Positions 52,801-60,114 of a DNA stretch of 64,000 nucleotides are shown here, one piece after another. Origin of the DNA: Ruminococcus sp. (GTDB taxonomy: Bacteria > Bacillota > Clostridia > Oscillospirales > Ruminococcaceae). Position 1 is the stretch's first letter, and every line of letters starts with the position of its first letter. Where the stretch lies: the NCBI GenBank assembly GCA_017543595.1, contig JAFYFU010000122.1, positions 1 through 64,000 of the forward strand. Direction: 5' to 3'. The position numbers were made by a program, and so were the translations under genes. The notes under the pieces were generated by a model that did no database searches, was not told the DNA's origin, and worked only from the letters and a program-made list of their open reading frames with translations.

Positions 52801-53580
52801 TTATTCTGAAAGTTCTGCGCCTGCTGTTGTCTCAACTGCTGTATCGTCTGTAATCTCAGAACCGCCTTCTTCCAGGTCAACGCCCATGCTGCCTAACATA
52901 TCCATGAAGAACTTTTCAACATCTTCTTCTGAAACCTCTGTAAACTCATCAACTTTTTTGAGGTACAACTGCATTTCATCGTCATAAATTACAAGTTCGC
53001 CGCCCTGAATAACGCCTTCAATGGATTCGCCCTCAGAATCCAAGAGTGAAATTGTATTTTCTGTATAAGTCCATGTCATTGAAGAATCGGCATCAGCTGA
53101 ATCAAAAGATGAAGTAGCGGCTGCTGTGTAATCAGCGTTGATTTCAATCTGCATAAGAGCGGGGATTGAAACGCCAAGTGAATCACTGTCGAATGTTCCT
53201 TCGGGTGTTCCGTCAGATGAAACAAGTCTTACACATTCCCACTTGCCTGCAAAATCAGTTTCTGCTACTGTATCGGGAACGATTTCGGGAAGTCCTGCGA
53301 GTGTTGTTGCTTCTTCGCCGTCAGCGGCAGCAGTTGTTGTTGTTTCTTCCTCAGTAGCTTCCTCAGATTCGGTAGTTTCCTCCTCTGTTGCCTCCTCAGT
53401 AGTTTCTTCCTCGGTTTCTTCCTCTGTTGTTTCTTCTTCTGTTACTTCTTCCTGTGCGGCATCATCAGCAACCTTTGAGCTGCTTGAAGAAGATGCTGTT
53501 TCGGTTTCAGAGCTTCCACATGAAGCAAAGCTGCTTACGATAAGAAGTGAAGCGACTGCAATACTAAAAAATTTTCTCAT
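52801..53580 (-). CDS. Lipoprotein 3 of a three-member paralogous group
   Basis: A 259-residue lipoprotein: signal peptide with lipobox ASCG (Cys about residue 21), an extreme Thr/Glu-rich linker (runs of TEEE/TTEE, about 45-90), and the shared domain (DFAGKWECVRL ... YLKKVDEFTEVSEED). The linker is the part that varies most among the three. Promoter at 53625-53653. A surface role, such as binding or wall spacing, is inference. Confidence 0.83.
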   Translation of the reverse strand: MRKFFSIAVASLLIVSSFASCGSSETETASSSSSSKVADDAAQEEVTEEETTEEETEEETTEEATEEETTESEEATEEETTTTAAADGEEATTLAGLPEIVPDTVAETDFAGKWECVRLVSSDGTPEGTFDSDSLGVSIPALMQIEINADYTAAATSSFDSADADSSMTWTYTENTISLLDSEGESIEGVIQGGELVIYDDEMQLYLKKVDEFTEVSEEDVEKFFMDMLGSMGVDLEEGGSEITDDTAVETTAGAELSE

Positions 53581-53624
53581 TTTTGTTTCTCCTTTGTTTT
53601 ATCTTGGTTTTTGTTTACGGTATT

Positions 53625-53653
53625 ATTATACCACAATAAATTGTAAATGTAAA
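53625..53653 (-). promoter_or_regulatory. Promoter of lipoprotein 3
   Basis: Minus-strand TTTACA (53648-53653), 17-bp spacer, TATAAT (53625-53630). Confidence 0.72.
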
Positions 53654-53726
53654 TATCAGAAACATTAAAAATTATTACAACTTTCAGGCAGAAATATGAT
53701 AATTATTACGATTCATCTACAAAAAA

Positions 53727-53759
53727 GAAAAAAAATCCCCTCGGTTTGATTCGAGGGGA
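53727..53759 (-). terminator. Terminator of the secreted SH3 protein gene
   Basis: TCCCCTCG (53736-53743) / CGAGGGGA (53752-53759) with a long minus-strand U tract (53727-53735). Confidence 0.93.
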
Positions 53760-53782
53760 ATAATTATCAGAGGGGATATTTA

Positions 53783-54445
53783 TTAATAGAACCAGATGTA
53801 TCTTGAATCTACCCAGCCGTAGTAGTCTCCGTCATCGCTGTCAACGAGTTCATACCATGTGATACCCTTTGAAACGCATACATTTGCTGCTCTTACGTGC
53901 CATGCATTTTTAAGGTCTTTGCGTACTGTTGACTTCTTGCCGTTGAATGCAACATAGTCTGCTGTATAGCCTTCAACGATTCCGCCGTTTGTGCTTAACT
54001 GTCCGTAGAGATTGCAGGGTGTTATATCAGCGTAGAAGTCGATATAGCTTGAATCTACCCAGCCGTAGTAGTCGCCGTCATCAAAGTCAACGAGTTCATA
54101 CCATGTGATACCCTTTGTAACGCACTTGCTTACAGCCTTTACACTCCATGTATTTCCGAGGCTCTTGCGAACTTCTGCTCTTGCACCGCCATATACAACA
54201 TAAGATGAGTTATAGCTTGCAACTACACCGCCGTGAGTATTTATTGTACCGATTTTATTGCAGGCTGTCTGCTGTGCGCCCATGTTCTGATAATACTGTG
54301 AGCCTGCTGTTCCGATTTCACCTGAGTTTGCCGATGCTGCCATAGGTACGACGATTGAAAACTTGTCGTTTGCCTTTCCTGCGAAAAGAGCTGCACCGCC
54401 AACGATTGTAATTGCCATTGCTGTTGTTAATACCTTCTTAAACAT
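53783..54445 (-). CDS. Secreted protein with two SH3-like repeats
   Basis: A 220-residue secreted protein. The signal peptide (about 1-24) lacks a lipobox. Two homologous ~70-residue repeats follow (about 68-140 and 145-220), each ending GITWYELVD-x-DDGDYYGWVDSxYIxFY, which is a bacterial SH3 fold of the type that binds the peptidoglycan. No catalytic domain is present, so it is probably a wall-associated binding protein. GGAGG precedes the ATG. Its promoter region (54503-54545) carries a 43-bp element almost identical to that in front of the micropeptide array at 55151-55193, so both may be co-regulated. Confidence 0.87.
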   Translation of the reverse strand: MFKKVLTTAMAITIVGGAALFAGKANDKFSIVVPMAASANSGEIGTAGSQYYQNMGAQQTACNKIGTINTHGGVVASYNSSYVVYGGARAEVRKSLGNTWSVKAVSKCVTKGITWYELVDFDDGDYYGWVDSSYIDFYADITPCNLYGQLSTNGGIVEGYTADYVAFNGKKSTVRKDLKNAWHVRAANVCVSKGITWYELVDSDDGDYYGWVDSRYIWFY

Positions 54446-54502
54446 AATTCATTCCTCCAAAACATTTTTTTCTCAAATTTTTATTTTTTAGTAACGTCTT
54501 TG

Positions 54503-54545
54503 ACGTTCTGTCTATATATTCGTTTGAGCAGACAGAAAAGGGACA
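54503..54545 (-). promoter_or_regulatory. Shared 43-bp promoter/operator element, copy 1 (SH3 gene)
   Basis: A 43-bp block, 58 nt before the SH3 start codon. It equals the block at 55151-55193 except for five bases in the middle (54526-54530). It contains an inverted repeat TTCTGTC (54506-54512) / GACAGAA (54531-54537) with an 18-bp spacer. On the minus strand it reads GTCCC, 17 bp, CGAA, then ATATATAG; this resembles a sigma-I type promoter in outline, not a sigma-A one. Repeat identity is seen; the class is inference. Confidence 0.72.
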
Positions 54546-54589
54546 TAAATTTTTGAAATTTTTCAAAAAAATTTTTCAGGGGAAAAAAT

Positions 54590-54621
54590 TATAAAAACTC
54601 CCCGTTTCATAGCGGGGAGTT
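54590..54621 (-). terminator. Terminator of the micropeptide array
   Basis: AACTCCCCG (54596-54604) / CGGGGAGTT (54613-54621), 8-nt loop, followed by U-rich tract on the minus strand. It overlaps the end of micropeptide 5. Confidence 0.88.
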
Positions 54622-54678
54622 ACACTGTATATTCAGTTTTTTAATTTTCTTCAATCCAGCTAAAATTTGTTTTTTCAT
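54607..54678 (-). CDS. Micropeptide 5 (cationic, least certain)
   Basis: A 23-residue frame starting MKKQILAGLKKIKKL and ending in NIQCNSPL, with an AAAGGAG that directly abuts the ATG (54676-54678). The leader repeats that of peptides 2 and 3 (TTTGTTTT, TTCTGTGG-like), so it is a degenerate member of the array. The stop codon falls inside the terminator. The sequence is amphipathic and strongly basic. An alternative start (ATT or TTG further in) is possible because the SD-ATG distance is very short, so the coding status is less sure than for peptides 1-3. Confidence 0.45.
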   Translation of the reverse strand: MKKQILAGLKKIKKLNIQCNSPL

Positions 54679-54745
54679 CTCCTTTGTTTTGATTTAATTT
54701 TTGCGGTTTTCAATTACATACCCTGAATCTGTCTGTAAACGTTTC

Positions 54746-54808
54746 TTAAAAGTGTGTAATTACATTTTTCAAATGATAATAAAATTGTCTTACCATATCA
54801 TAAAGCAT
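54746..54808 (-). CDS. Micropeptide 4
   Basis: A 20-residue amphipathic peptide, MLYDMVRQFYYHLKNVITHF, rich in aromatic residues. AAAGGAG lies 12 nt before the ATG. Upstream, the frame has AUG-AAA-GAA-AUA, in which the fourth codon replaces the ATG used by peptides 1-3; this shows derivation from the same start motif with a changed start. Leader similarity is lower than for peptides 2 and 3. Confidence 0.55.
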   Translation of the reverse strand: MLYDMVRQFYYHLKNVITHF

Positions 54809-54854
54809 TATTTCTTTCATCTCCTTTGTTTTTTAATAATCTTAATTTTTATGA

Positions 54855-54914
54855 TTAAGCACTAAAATGTCTGATTATACTGCGTATAAATTCAGAAAAA
54901 TCCAAACAGCCCAT
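54855..54914 (-). CDS. Micropeptide 3
   Basis: A 19-residue amphipathic peptide, MGCLDFSEFIRSIIRHFSA. Hydrophobic residues at 3-4, 6, 9-10, 13-14 and 17 alternate with charged ones in the spacing of an alpha-helix. AAAGGAG is 9 nt upstream of the ATG; the ATG three codons earlier (54923) is part of the AAAGGAGATGA ribosome-binding sequence. The leader is nearly identical to that of peptide 2, a recent duplication. Confidence 0.68.
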   Translation of the reverse strand: MGCLDFSEFIRSIIRHFSA

Positions 54915-55057
54915 TTCTTTCATCTCCTTTATTTTAATTTAATTTCTGTGGTTCTCAGTTACTTGCCAAAAATCCCAAGATAGAGTTTTCTAAAAACTTC
55001 AAAAATACCCATTTCTTTCATCTCCTTTGTTTTAATTTAATTTCTGTGGTTCTCAAT
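54911..55057 (-). repeat. Duplicated leader repeats of the micropeptide array
   Basis: Roughly 47-bp direct repeats stand before peptides 2 and 3 (around 55008-55057 and 54911-54958): the start-site block, TTTCATCTCCTTT, a run of T and A, then TTTCTGTGGTTCTCA. A diverged third copy precedes peptide 5 (near 54679-54715). The near-identity outside the coding part implies recent tandem duplication, while the peptide frames have diverged. Confidence 0.85.
54959..55012 (-). CDS. Micropeptide 2
   Basis: A 17-residue peptide, MGIFEVFRKLYLGIFGK, the clearest helix of the set. It shares the MG-x-x-E-x-x-RKL core with peptide 1. Its size, lack of a leader sequence, Met-Gly start and amphipathic helix resemble staphylococcal phenol-soluble modulins of the alpha type. 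AAAGGAG is 9 nt upstream. Function is unknown; lytic, signalling or surfactant roles are possible by analogy. Confidence 0.7.
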   Translation of the reverse strand: MGIFEVFRKLYLGIFGK

Positions 55058-55059
55058 CA

Positions 55060-55110
55060 TTAACCACCAATCAAAGAAAAAAGTTTTCTTAAAGCTTCAA
55101 CAAGACCCAT
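55060..55110 (-). CDS. Micropeptide 1 (first of the array)
   Basis: A 16-residue peptide, MGLVEALRKLFSLIGG. It shares MG-x-x-E-x-x-RKL with peptide 2 and is amphipathic. AAAGGAG stands 9 nt upstream. It is the first gene after the 43-bp promoter element (55151-55193), with a short 5' leader of about 30 nt. No leader peptide, no Cys-rich core and no modifying enzyme is near, so it is not a typical bacteriocin precursor. Confidence 0.7.
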   Translation of the reverse strand: MGLVEALRKLFSLIGG

Positions 55111-55150
55111 TTCTTTCATCTCCTTTCTGTTGTTTTTTTTACGTTTTGTA

Positions 55151-55193
55151 ACGTTCTGTCTATATATTCGTTTCCACTGACAGAAAAGGGACA
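55151..55193 (-). promoter_or_regulatory. Shared 43-bp promoter/operator element, copy 2 (micropeptide array)
   Basis: Identical to the element at 54503-54545 except for the five bases at 55174-55178. TTCTGTC (55154-55160) and GACAGAA (55179-55185) form the same inverted repeat with 18-bp spacer. It lies 32 nt before the micropeptide 1 ribosome binding site region and drives the array on the minus strand. The shared GTCCC ... CGAA spacing suggests one regulator or sigma factor serves both units. Confidence 0.72.
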
Positions 55194-55202
55194 AAAAATT
55201 TC

Positions 55203-55235
55203 AAAAAAATATCTCCCCGAAATCAGGGAGATATT
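55203..55235 (-). terminator. Terminator of the amylase gene
   Basis: AATATCTCCC (55208-55217) / GGGAGATATT (55226-55235), with a minus-strand U tract (55203-55209). It separates the amylase from the micropeptide array. Confidence 0.92.
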
Positions 55236-55243
55236 TAAAATAT

Positions 55244-57133
55244 TTATCCGAGGAACTTTGCCGAAATTATTGTATATCCGTAAGATGCAATTGTTACGCT
55301 GTCATTTTCGCAAGCTCCGCCGTATTCGGGCTTGAAATCACAGAAACGTGGAATTTTTAACGAAAGATTTTCCAGACAGACTTCTTCACTGCTTCTGTTG
55401 ACGAATACAATATAATCTCTTTCTTTGCCCTCTCTTGTAAATGCGGCAATTCTTGTGTCTATTATGTCTTCATCATTGATTATGAAATAAGTTTTTCCGT
55501 ATTTCATGTTCGGAATGGCTTTTCTCACACGGCTGAGTTCCGAAACATAGGCGATAAGTTCCTTGTCCTCATGACCCCACGGATAGCACCTGCGGTTAAA
55601 CGGGTCTTTATATCCCTGCAAACCTGCCTCATCTCCGTAGTATATACTTGGTACTCCGGGGAGGAAAAACTGCAAAGCCATAGCAACTTTAAGCAGATTC
55701 TTTCCGTGTGCATACTGTTCATCGGAGAGGTATCTTTCAGCCATCCAGTCTTTCGTCTTGTCATCGCAGTATTCACCGCCAAGACGGTTTATAGCCCTTT
55801 CGATATCATGCGTGGACACAAAATTCATGAGTACGTCAATGGTTGGCTTCGGATAGTGTTCAAGAATAGTCATTATTGAATCAATGAAATATCTTGCATC
55901 TCCGCCCTTTACAAAGTTTATAATTGCCTCTCTGAACGGATAATTCATAACGGAATCAAGCTGGTCGCCGAGGAGATAACGCCTTTTTATGCCGTAACTC
56001 TCTTTATTTGAGGCATCTTCCCATACTTCGCCTATTACTATTTTGTCCTTGCTGAAATTCTTGACGGATTTTCTTAAATTATTTAAAAACTGGTCAGGGA
56101 GTTCGTCAGCAACGTCAAGCCTGAATCCTGCCGCACCCTTTGAAAGCCAGTAATGCAGCACACCCTCGTCACCGCAGATAAATTTTGTGTAATCTTCATT
56201 GTTTTCGCATACGTTCGGGAGAGTATCTATGCCCCACCATGCTTCATACACATTCGGATAGTTGATAAACGTGTACCAGTCATAATATTTGCTGTCTTTT
56301 GACTGATATGCGCCCTGTTCGGGATATCTGCCGTTCTTGTTGAAATAAACGCTGTCTGCGCCCGTGTGCGAGAATACACCGTCAAGTATAACGGATATGC
56401 CGTATTTTTTTGCCTCCTGACAGAGTTCCGCAAATTCTTCATTTGTTCCGAGGAGGGGGTCTGCTTTCATGTAGTCAGCCGTATTGTACCTGTGGTTTTC
56501 GTGGGATTCAAAAATCGGGTTCAGATATATGCAGGTAACGCCGAGGTCATGCAGATATTCAAGTTTTGACTGTATGCCTGCGAAATCTCCGCCGAAATAG
56601 TCATTGTTCCATACATGACCGTTGTGGTCGGGTCTGTAATAGGGAGTTCCGCCCCAGTCGTCACGGAGAACTCTGCCTTCGGGGATATTTTCGTGTACTT
56701 TTCCGCTTTTGCAGAATCTGTCGGGGAAAATCTGATACATTACACCGCCCTTTAAAAAATCGGGGGTTTCATAGTCGTTTTCATATACGGTAAGCTGAAA
56801 AAGTTCGCCTTCCTGTTCTGCGCCTATGTGTGAATTTATCTTTTTTATATAGTGGCGTATTCCTCCGCTTGTATATGAAAAATAATAATAGTGGACATCG
56901 CTGTATCTTGGGTTATATTCGCAGGAATATACAAAACAGTCCTGTTCTTCGCCCGAAACGTACATAGGTATGAACCTCTCTTTGAATCCCGTCCTGAAAA
57001 GAACAAGTACAGGCGGAAAATCAGGTCTTATATCCTTTGCAAGCCTTATTGAAAAACGACAGGTTTCATATTGTCTTATCGCTCCGAAAATTGACTTATA
57101 ACTCAAATGCCATGTGTCGTAAACAGGTTTCAT
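55244..57133 (-). CDS. GH13 alpha-amylase / neopullulanase-like enzyme, cytosolic
   Basis: A 629-residue glycoside hydrolase of family 13. An N-terminal beta-sandwich domain (about 1-120) of the neopullulanase/cyclomaltodextrinase kind precedes the TIM barrel. Conserved regions are DGVFSHTG (251-258), GFRLDVADE (336-344, nucleophile Asp340), IVIGEVWED (365-373, acid Glu369) and FVSTHDIER (438-446, Asp443). It has no signal peptide, so it acts on imported maltodextrins or glycogen together with the phosphorylase. GGAGG is 7 nt before the ATG. It lies downstream of glgP but after a terminator, so it has its own control. Confidence 0.93.
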   Translation of the reverse strand: MKPVYDTWHLSYKSIFGAIRQYETCRFSIRLAKDIRPDFPPVLVLFRTGFKERFIPMYVSGEEQDCFVYSCEYNPRYSDVHYYYFSYTSGGIRHYIKKINSHIGAEQEGELFQLTVYENDYETPDFLKGGVMYQIFPDRFCKSGKVHENIPEGRVLRDDWGGTPYYRPDHNGHVWNNDYFGGDFAGIQSKLEYLHDLGVTCIYLNPIFESHENHRYNTADYMKADPLLGTNEEFAELCQEAKKYGISVILDGVFSHTGADSVYFNKNGRYPEQGAYQSKDSKYYDWYTFINYPNVYEAWWGIDTLPNVCENNEDYTKFICGDEGVLHYWLSKGAAGFRLDVADELPDQFLNNLRKSVKNFSKDKIVIGEVWEDASNKESYGIKRRYLLGDQLDSVMNYPFREAIINFVKGGDARYFIDSIMTILEHYPKPTIDVLMNFVSTHDIERAINRLGGEYCDDKTKDWMAERYLSDEQYAHGKNLLKVAMALQFFLPGVPSIYYGDEAGLQGYKDPFNRRCYPWGHEDKELIAYVSELSRVRKAIPNMKYGKTYFIINDEDIIDTRIAAFTREGKERDYIVFVNRSSEEVCLENLSLKIPRFCDFKPEYGGACENDSVTIASYGYTIISAKFLG

Positions 57134-57154
57134 TGAAATCCTCCTTGATTTGAC

Positions 57155-57186
57155 ATATCCGCATATTGCATATATTAAACGGATAT
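57155..57186 (-). promoter_or_regulatory. Possible operator upstream of the amylase gene
   Basis: Inverted repeat ATATCCG (57155-57161) / CGGATAT (57180-57186) with an 18-bp spacer lies between the glgP terminator and the amylase ribosome binding site. No clear -35/-10 pair is found. The arm and spacer sizes match those of the 43-bp element, but the bases differ. A sugar-responsive regulator site is a guess. Confidence 0.4.
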
Positions 57187-57219
57187 TTTGATGTTTTTTT
57201 GTAAGTTTGATATTACTGC

Positions 57220-57251
57220 AAAAAAAGGGGACGTTTTATTCGTCCCCTTTT
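57220..57251 (-). terminator. Terminator of glycogen phosphorylase gene
   Basis: AAAAGGGGACG (57223-57233), loop TTTTATT, CGTCCCCTTTT (57241-57251), U-run on the minus strand. Confidence 0.93.
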
Positions 57252-57260
57252 CGGGTATGA

Positions 57261-59678
57261 TTATCTTAAATGCCAGATATTGTCAGCATATTCTGTAACT
57301 GCTCTGTCAGCGGAGAAAATTCCTGCTCCTGCTATATTGTTGAGTGACATCTTAGCCCATTTCATCGGGTCATTGTAGCACTCTGTAATATATGCCTGAG
57401 CTTTTCTGTAACTGTCAAAGTCGGCGAGAACCATATAGGGGTCTCTGAGTCTGAGAGAATCCGCAACATCAACGAATGTACAGCCGTTTATGCCGTGATA
57501 CATACGCTCAATGGCGATATTGATTCTGCTGTCGTTCTTGAAATAGTCATCGGGGTTGTAGCCTCTTGCTTTGAGTTCGTTTACCTGCGGAGTTGTCATG
57601 CCGAATATAACGATATTGTCCTCACCGCAGGCATCTTTGATTTCAATGTTTGCGCCGTCAAGAGTACCAAGAGTAACCGCACCGTTAAGCATGAGTTTCA
57701 TACAGCCCGTACCTGATGCCTCTGTACCTGCTGTGGAAATCTGCTCTGATATATCAGCGGCGGGCATGAGGTGTTCGGAAAGTGTAACGCAGTAGTTTTC
57801 AAGGAATACGACTTGAAGTTTTTCGCTTATCTTGGGGTTCTTTCTGATTTCTTCGGAAACTGCCCATATAAGCTTGATAATCTGCTTTGCGAGGAAATAT
57901 CCCGGTGCAGCCTTTGCAGCGAACATATATGTCTTGGGTGTGAAGTCAGCATCGGGATTTTCAAGGAGATAAGCATAATCCGCAAGAATATTCAGTGCAT
58001 TGAGGTGCTGTCTCTTGTATTCGTGCAGACGCTTTACCTGAACATCAAAAATGCTGTCGGGATTAAGGATTATGCCGCTCTTTTTCTTGATGAGCTTTGC
58101 AAAATCGACTTTGTTTGCCTTTTTAACTTCGAGGAGGCTTTTGAGTACCTCTTCATCATTCTGGAAATCTCTGAACTTGATGAGTTCGGAAGCGTCCTTT
58201 ATGAACTTGCTGCCGATTTTCTCGGAGAGAAGCTTTGTAAGTCTGGGGTTTGACTGATAGAGCCATCTTCTGTAAGCTATGCCGTTTGTGACATTTTTGA
58301 ACTTATAGGGAGTATATTCATATTCATCATGGAATACGGAATCCTTGATTATCTGCGAATGAAGCTTTGAAACGCCGTTTACGCTGTGTGAAGCCGCAAC
58401 ACAGAGAGTAGCCATGTGGATTTTTCCGTCCTTGACGATTGACATACTTGTTGTCTTTGCGCTGTTGCTGTTGTTGAACTTCATGAGTTCTTCGCAGTAT
58501 CTTCTGTTTATCTCAATGATGATATTGTAGATTCTGGGAACAACACGCTTTACAAGGTCGATATCCCACTTTTCGAGAGCCTCAGCCATAACTGTATGGT
58601 TTGTATACGCAAAGGTTCTTGTAACGATATCCCATGCTTTTTCCCACTGATAACCGCAGTCATCGAGGAGTATTCTCATAAGTTCGGGGATAGCGAGTGT
58701 GGGGTGAGTGTCATTTATATGAATAGCAACCTTGTCGGGGAGATTTTCGAGTGTGCCGTAAACGTTCATGTGGTCGTTTACGATATCGCCGATTGAAGCC
58801 GCACAGAGAAGGTACTGCTGGCGCAGACGGAGGTTTTTGCCTTCTTCGTGGTTGTCATTGGGATAGAGAACCTTTGAGATACAATTGTCAATTGCATTCA
58901 TTGAATAAGCCTCAGCAAAGTGACCCTCTGCGAATTTCTCCATGGCTTCGGGGCTGAATCCCGGAGATTTTGCTCCCCAGAGACGGAGAACGGAAACTGC
59001 CTCCGAATCATATCCCGAAACATACATATCATAAGGTGTAGCTATTACTGTCTTGTAATTTGTATGGGTAGCGTGATAGTGCTGATTGTCCCATGTTTCC
59101 TGAACTTCGCCGTCAAAATGAACTTCTATTGCAAGTTCGGGTCTGGGAACGAGCCATACACTTCCGCCGGGAAGCCAGTCATCTGCAAGCTCTATCTGCA
59201 TACCGTCTTTGAGTTTCTGTCGGAAGATACCGAACTCATAGCAGATTGAATAGCCCATTGCGGGAAAACCTGTTGTTGCGAGTGCATCAAGGTAACAGGC
59301 AGCAAGTCTGCCGAGACCGCCGTTTCCGAGACCTGCATCGGGTTCCTGTTCAAAAATCTTGTCAAGGTTTATATGACTGGTTTTGAGGAATTTTGAAACA
59401 TCGGCAGCAATTCCGAGGTTGTAGAGGTTTGTTTTGAGCGAACGTCCCATAAGAAATTCCATTGAGAGGTAATAAATCTGTTTTCCGCCAACGGAATGTG
59501 TGTGGTTGATAAACTCATTTCTCTTTGTTCTGAGTATATCAACGATTATTGAAGAAAGTACCTGATAAACCTGTTTGTCTGATGCTTCCTCAGGTGTAAC
59601 GCTGAAAAGAACCTGAAGTTTTTTAGGAAAATCGCTCTTGATTTTTTCCATAAGCATATCCGTCTGATTATTTGCCAT
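57261..59678 (-). CDS. glgP: Glycogen/maltodextrin phosphorylase
   Basis: An ~805-residue GT35 enzyme that releases glucose-1-phosphate from alpha-1,4-glucans using pyridoxal phosphate. Typical marks are GNGGLGRLAACYLDALATTG (near 117), the phosphate site and the PLP-lysine motif EASGTGCMKLMLNGA (near 650; the Lys of GCMKL). It acts in the cytosol, with the GH13 enzyme downstream. ATG at 59678 has AAGGAG 8 nt upstream; a longer frame runs to 59747 over the leader. The 5' leader (about 59679-59780) has two hairpins and the promoter at 59786-59814. Confidence 0.97.
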   Translation of the reverse strand: MANNQTDMLMEKIKSDFPKKLQVLFSVTPEEASDKQVYQVLSSIIVDILRTKRNEFINHTHSVGGKQIYYLSMEFLMGRSLKTNLYNLGIAADVSKFLKTSHINLDKIFEQEPDAGLGNGGLGRLAACYLDALATTGFPAMGYSICYEFGIFRQKLKDGMQIELADDWLPGGSVWLVPRPELAIEVHFDGEVQETWDNQHYHATHTNYKTVIATPYDMYVSGYDSEAVSVLRLWGAKSPGFSPEAMEKFAEGHFAEAYSMNAIDNCISKVLYPNDNHEEGKNLRLRQQYLLCAASIGDIVNDHMNVYGTLENLPDKVAIHINDTHPTLAIPELMRILLDDCGYQWEKAWDIVTRTFAYTNHTVMAEALEKWDIDLVKRVVPRIYNIIIEINRRYCEELMKFNNSNSAKTTSMSIVKDGKIHMATLCVAASHSVNGVSKLHSQIIKDSVFHDEYEYTPYKFKNVTNGIAYRRWLYQSNPRLTKLLSEKIGSKFIKDASELIKFRDFQNDEEVLKSLLEVKKANKVDFAKLIKKKSGIILNPDSIFDVQVKRLHEYKRQHLNALNILADYAYLLENPDADFTPKTYMFAAKAAPGYFLAKQIIKLIWAVSEEIRKNPKISEKLQVVFLENYCVTLSEHLMPAADISEQISTAGTEASGTGCMKLMLNGAVTLGTLDGANIEIKDACGEDNIVIFGMTTPQVNELKARGYNPDDYFKNDSRINIAIERMYHGINGCTFVDVADSLRLRDPYMVLADFDSYRKAQAYITECYNDPMKWAKMSLNNIAGAGIFSADRAVTEYADNIWHLR

Positions 59679-59690
59679 ACATAAATCTCC

Positions 59691-59758
59691 TTCTGCCCGA
59701 ACGGGCGTTCTTTTGGTCATACATTTTCTTACGCACAGGGAAAACACTCCCTGCGGGA
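59691..59758 (-). promoter_or_regulatory. Two-hairpin leader of the glycogen phosphorylase gene
   Basis: GCCCG-AA-CGGGC (59695-59706) stands next to the ribosome binding site, and an upstream stem pairs ACAGGGA with TCCCTG (near 59735-59756). Both lie in the ~100-nt leader and could affect translation or RNA stability. No known riboswitch is recognised. Confidence 0.45.
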
Positions 59759-59785
59759 AATAAATTTAAAAACTTTCGTATTTAT

Positions 59786-59814
59786 ATTATAGCATATTTT
59801 GATAAATTTTTCAA
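59786..59814 (-). promoter_or_regulatory. Glycogen phosphorylase promoter
   Basis: Minus-strand TTGAAA (59809-59814), 17-bp spacer, extended TGCTATAAT (TATAAT 59786-59791). Confidence 0.82.
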
Positions 59815-60015
59815 TTGGATATTTCAACAAATATTTATCAACGGAATCAACATATTACCGAAACAGAAACATTAAAATCTATTTTATGCATATATTCTGA
59901 ATATTATTTCTGTATATATTACCCAAAAAAACGGCTTTTTACCTTGTTTTATGCCGAAAAAAGAATTTTATTCCCTCAAATCAAAAAAAATCCTAAAAAA
60001 ATTTTGAATTATTTA
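59815..60015. other. AT-rich intergenic DNA, no gene seen
   Basis: About 200 bp of AT-rich spacer between divergent promoters. A 78-codon frame starting with TTG has no ribosome binding site and no recognisable content. I see no RNA gene. Confidence 0.55.
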
Positions 60016-60044
60016 TTGAAATTCTGTTCATTATGTGTTATAAT
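60016..60044 (+). promoter_or_regulatory. Promoter of the signal-peptidase-like gene
   Basis: TTGAAA (60016-60021), 17-bp spacer, TATAAT (60039-60044). The start codon is about 70 nt downstream. Confidence 0.75.
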
Positions 60045-60114
60045 GTATTAAATGGCTTTGGGCGGAGTGCTTAACCGTCCGACAAGCAAAAAACGAAGAA
60101 AAGGAATGGTAGAC

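Noticed and set aside
54590..55130. Bacteriocin precursor cluster
   Set aside because: No leader peptide with a Gly-Gly site, no Cys/Ser-rich core, no modification enzyme, peptidase or dedicated ABC transporter within the window.
59815..60051. 78-codon frame between glgP and the signal-peptidase-like gene
   Set aside because: TTG start without ribosome binding site, overlaps promoters, and content looks random.
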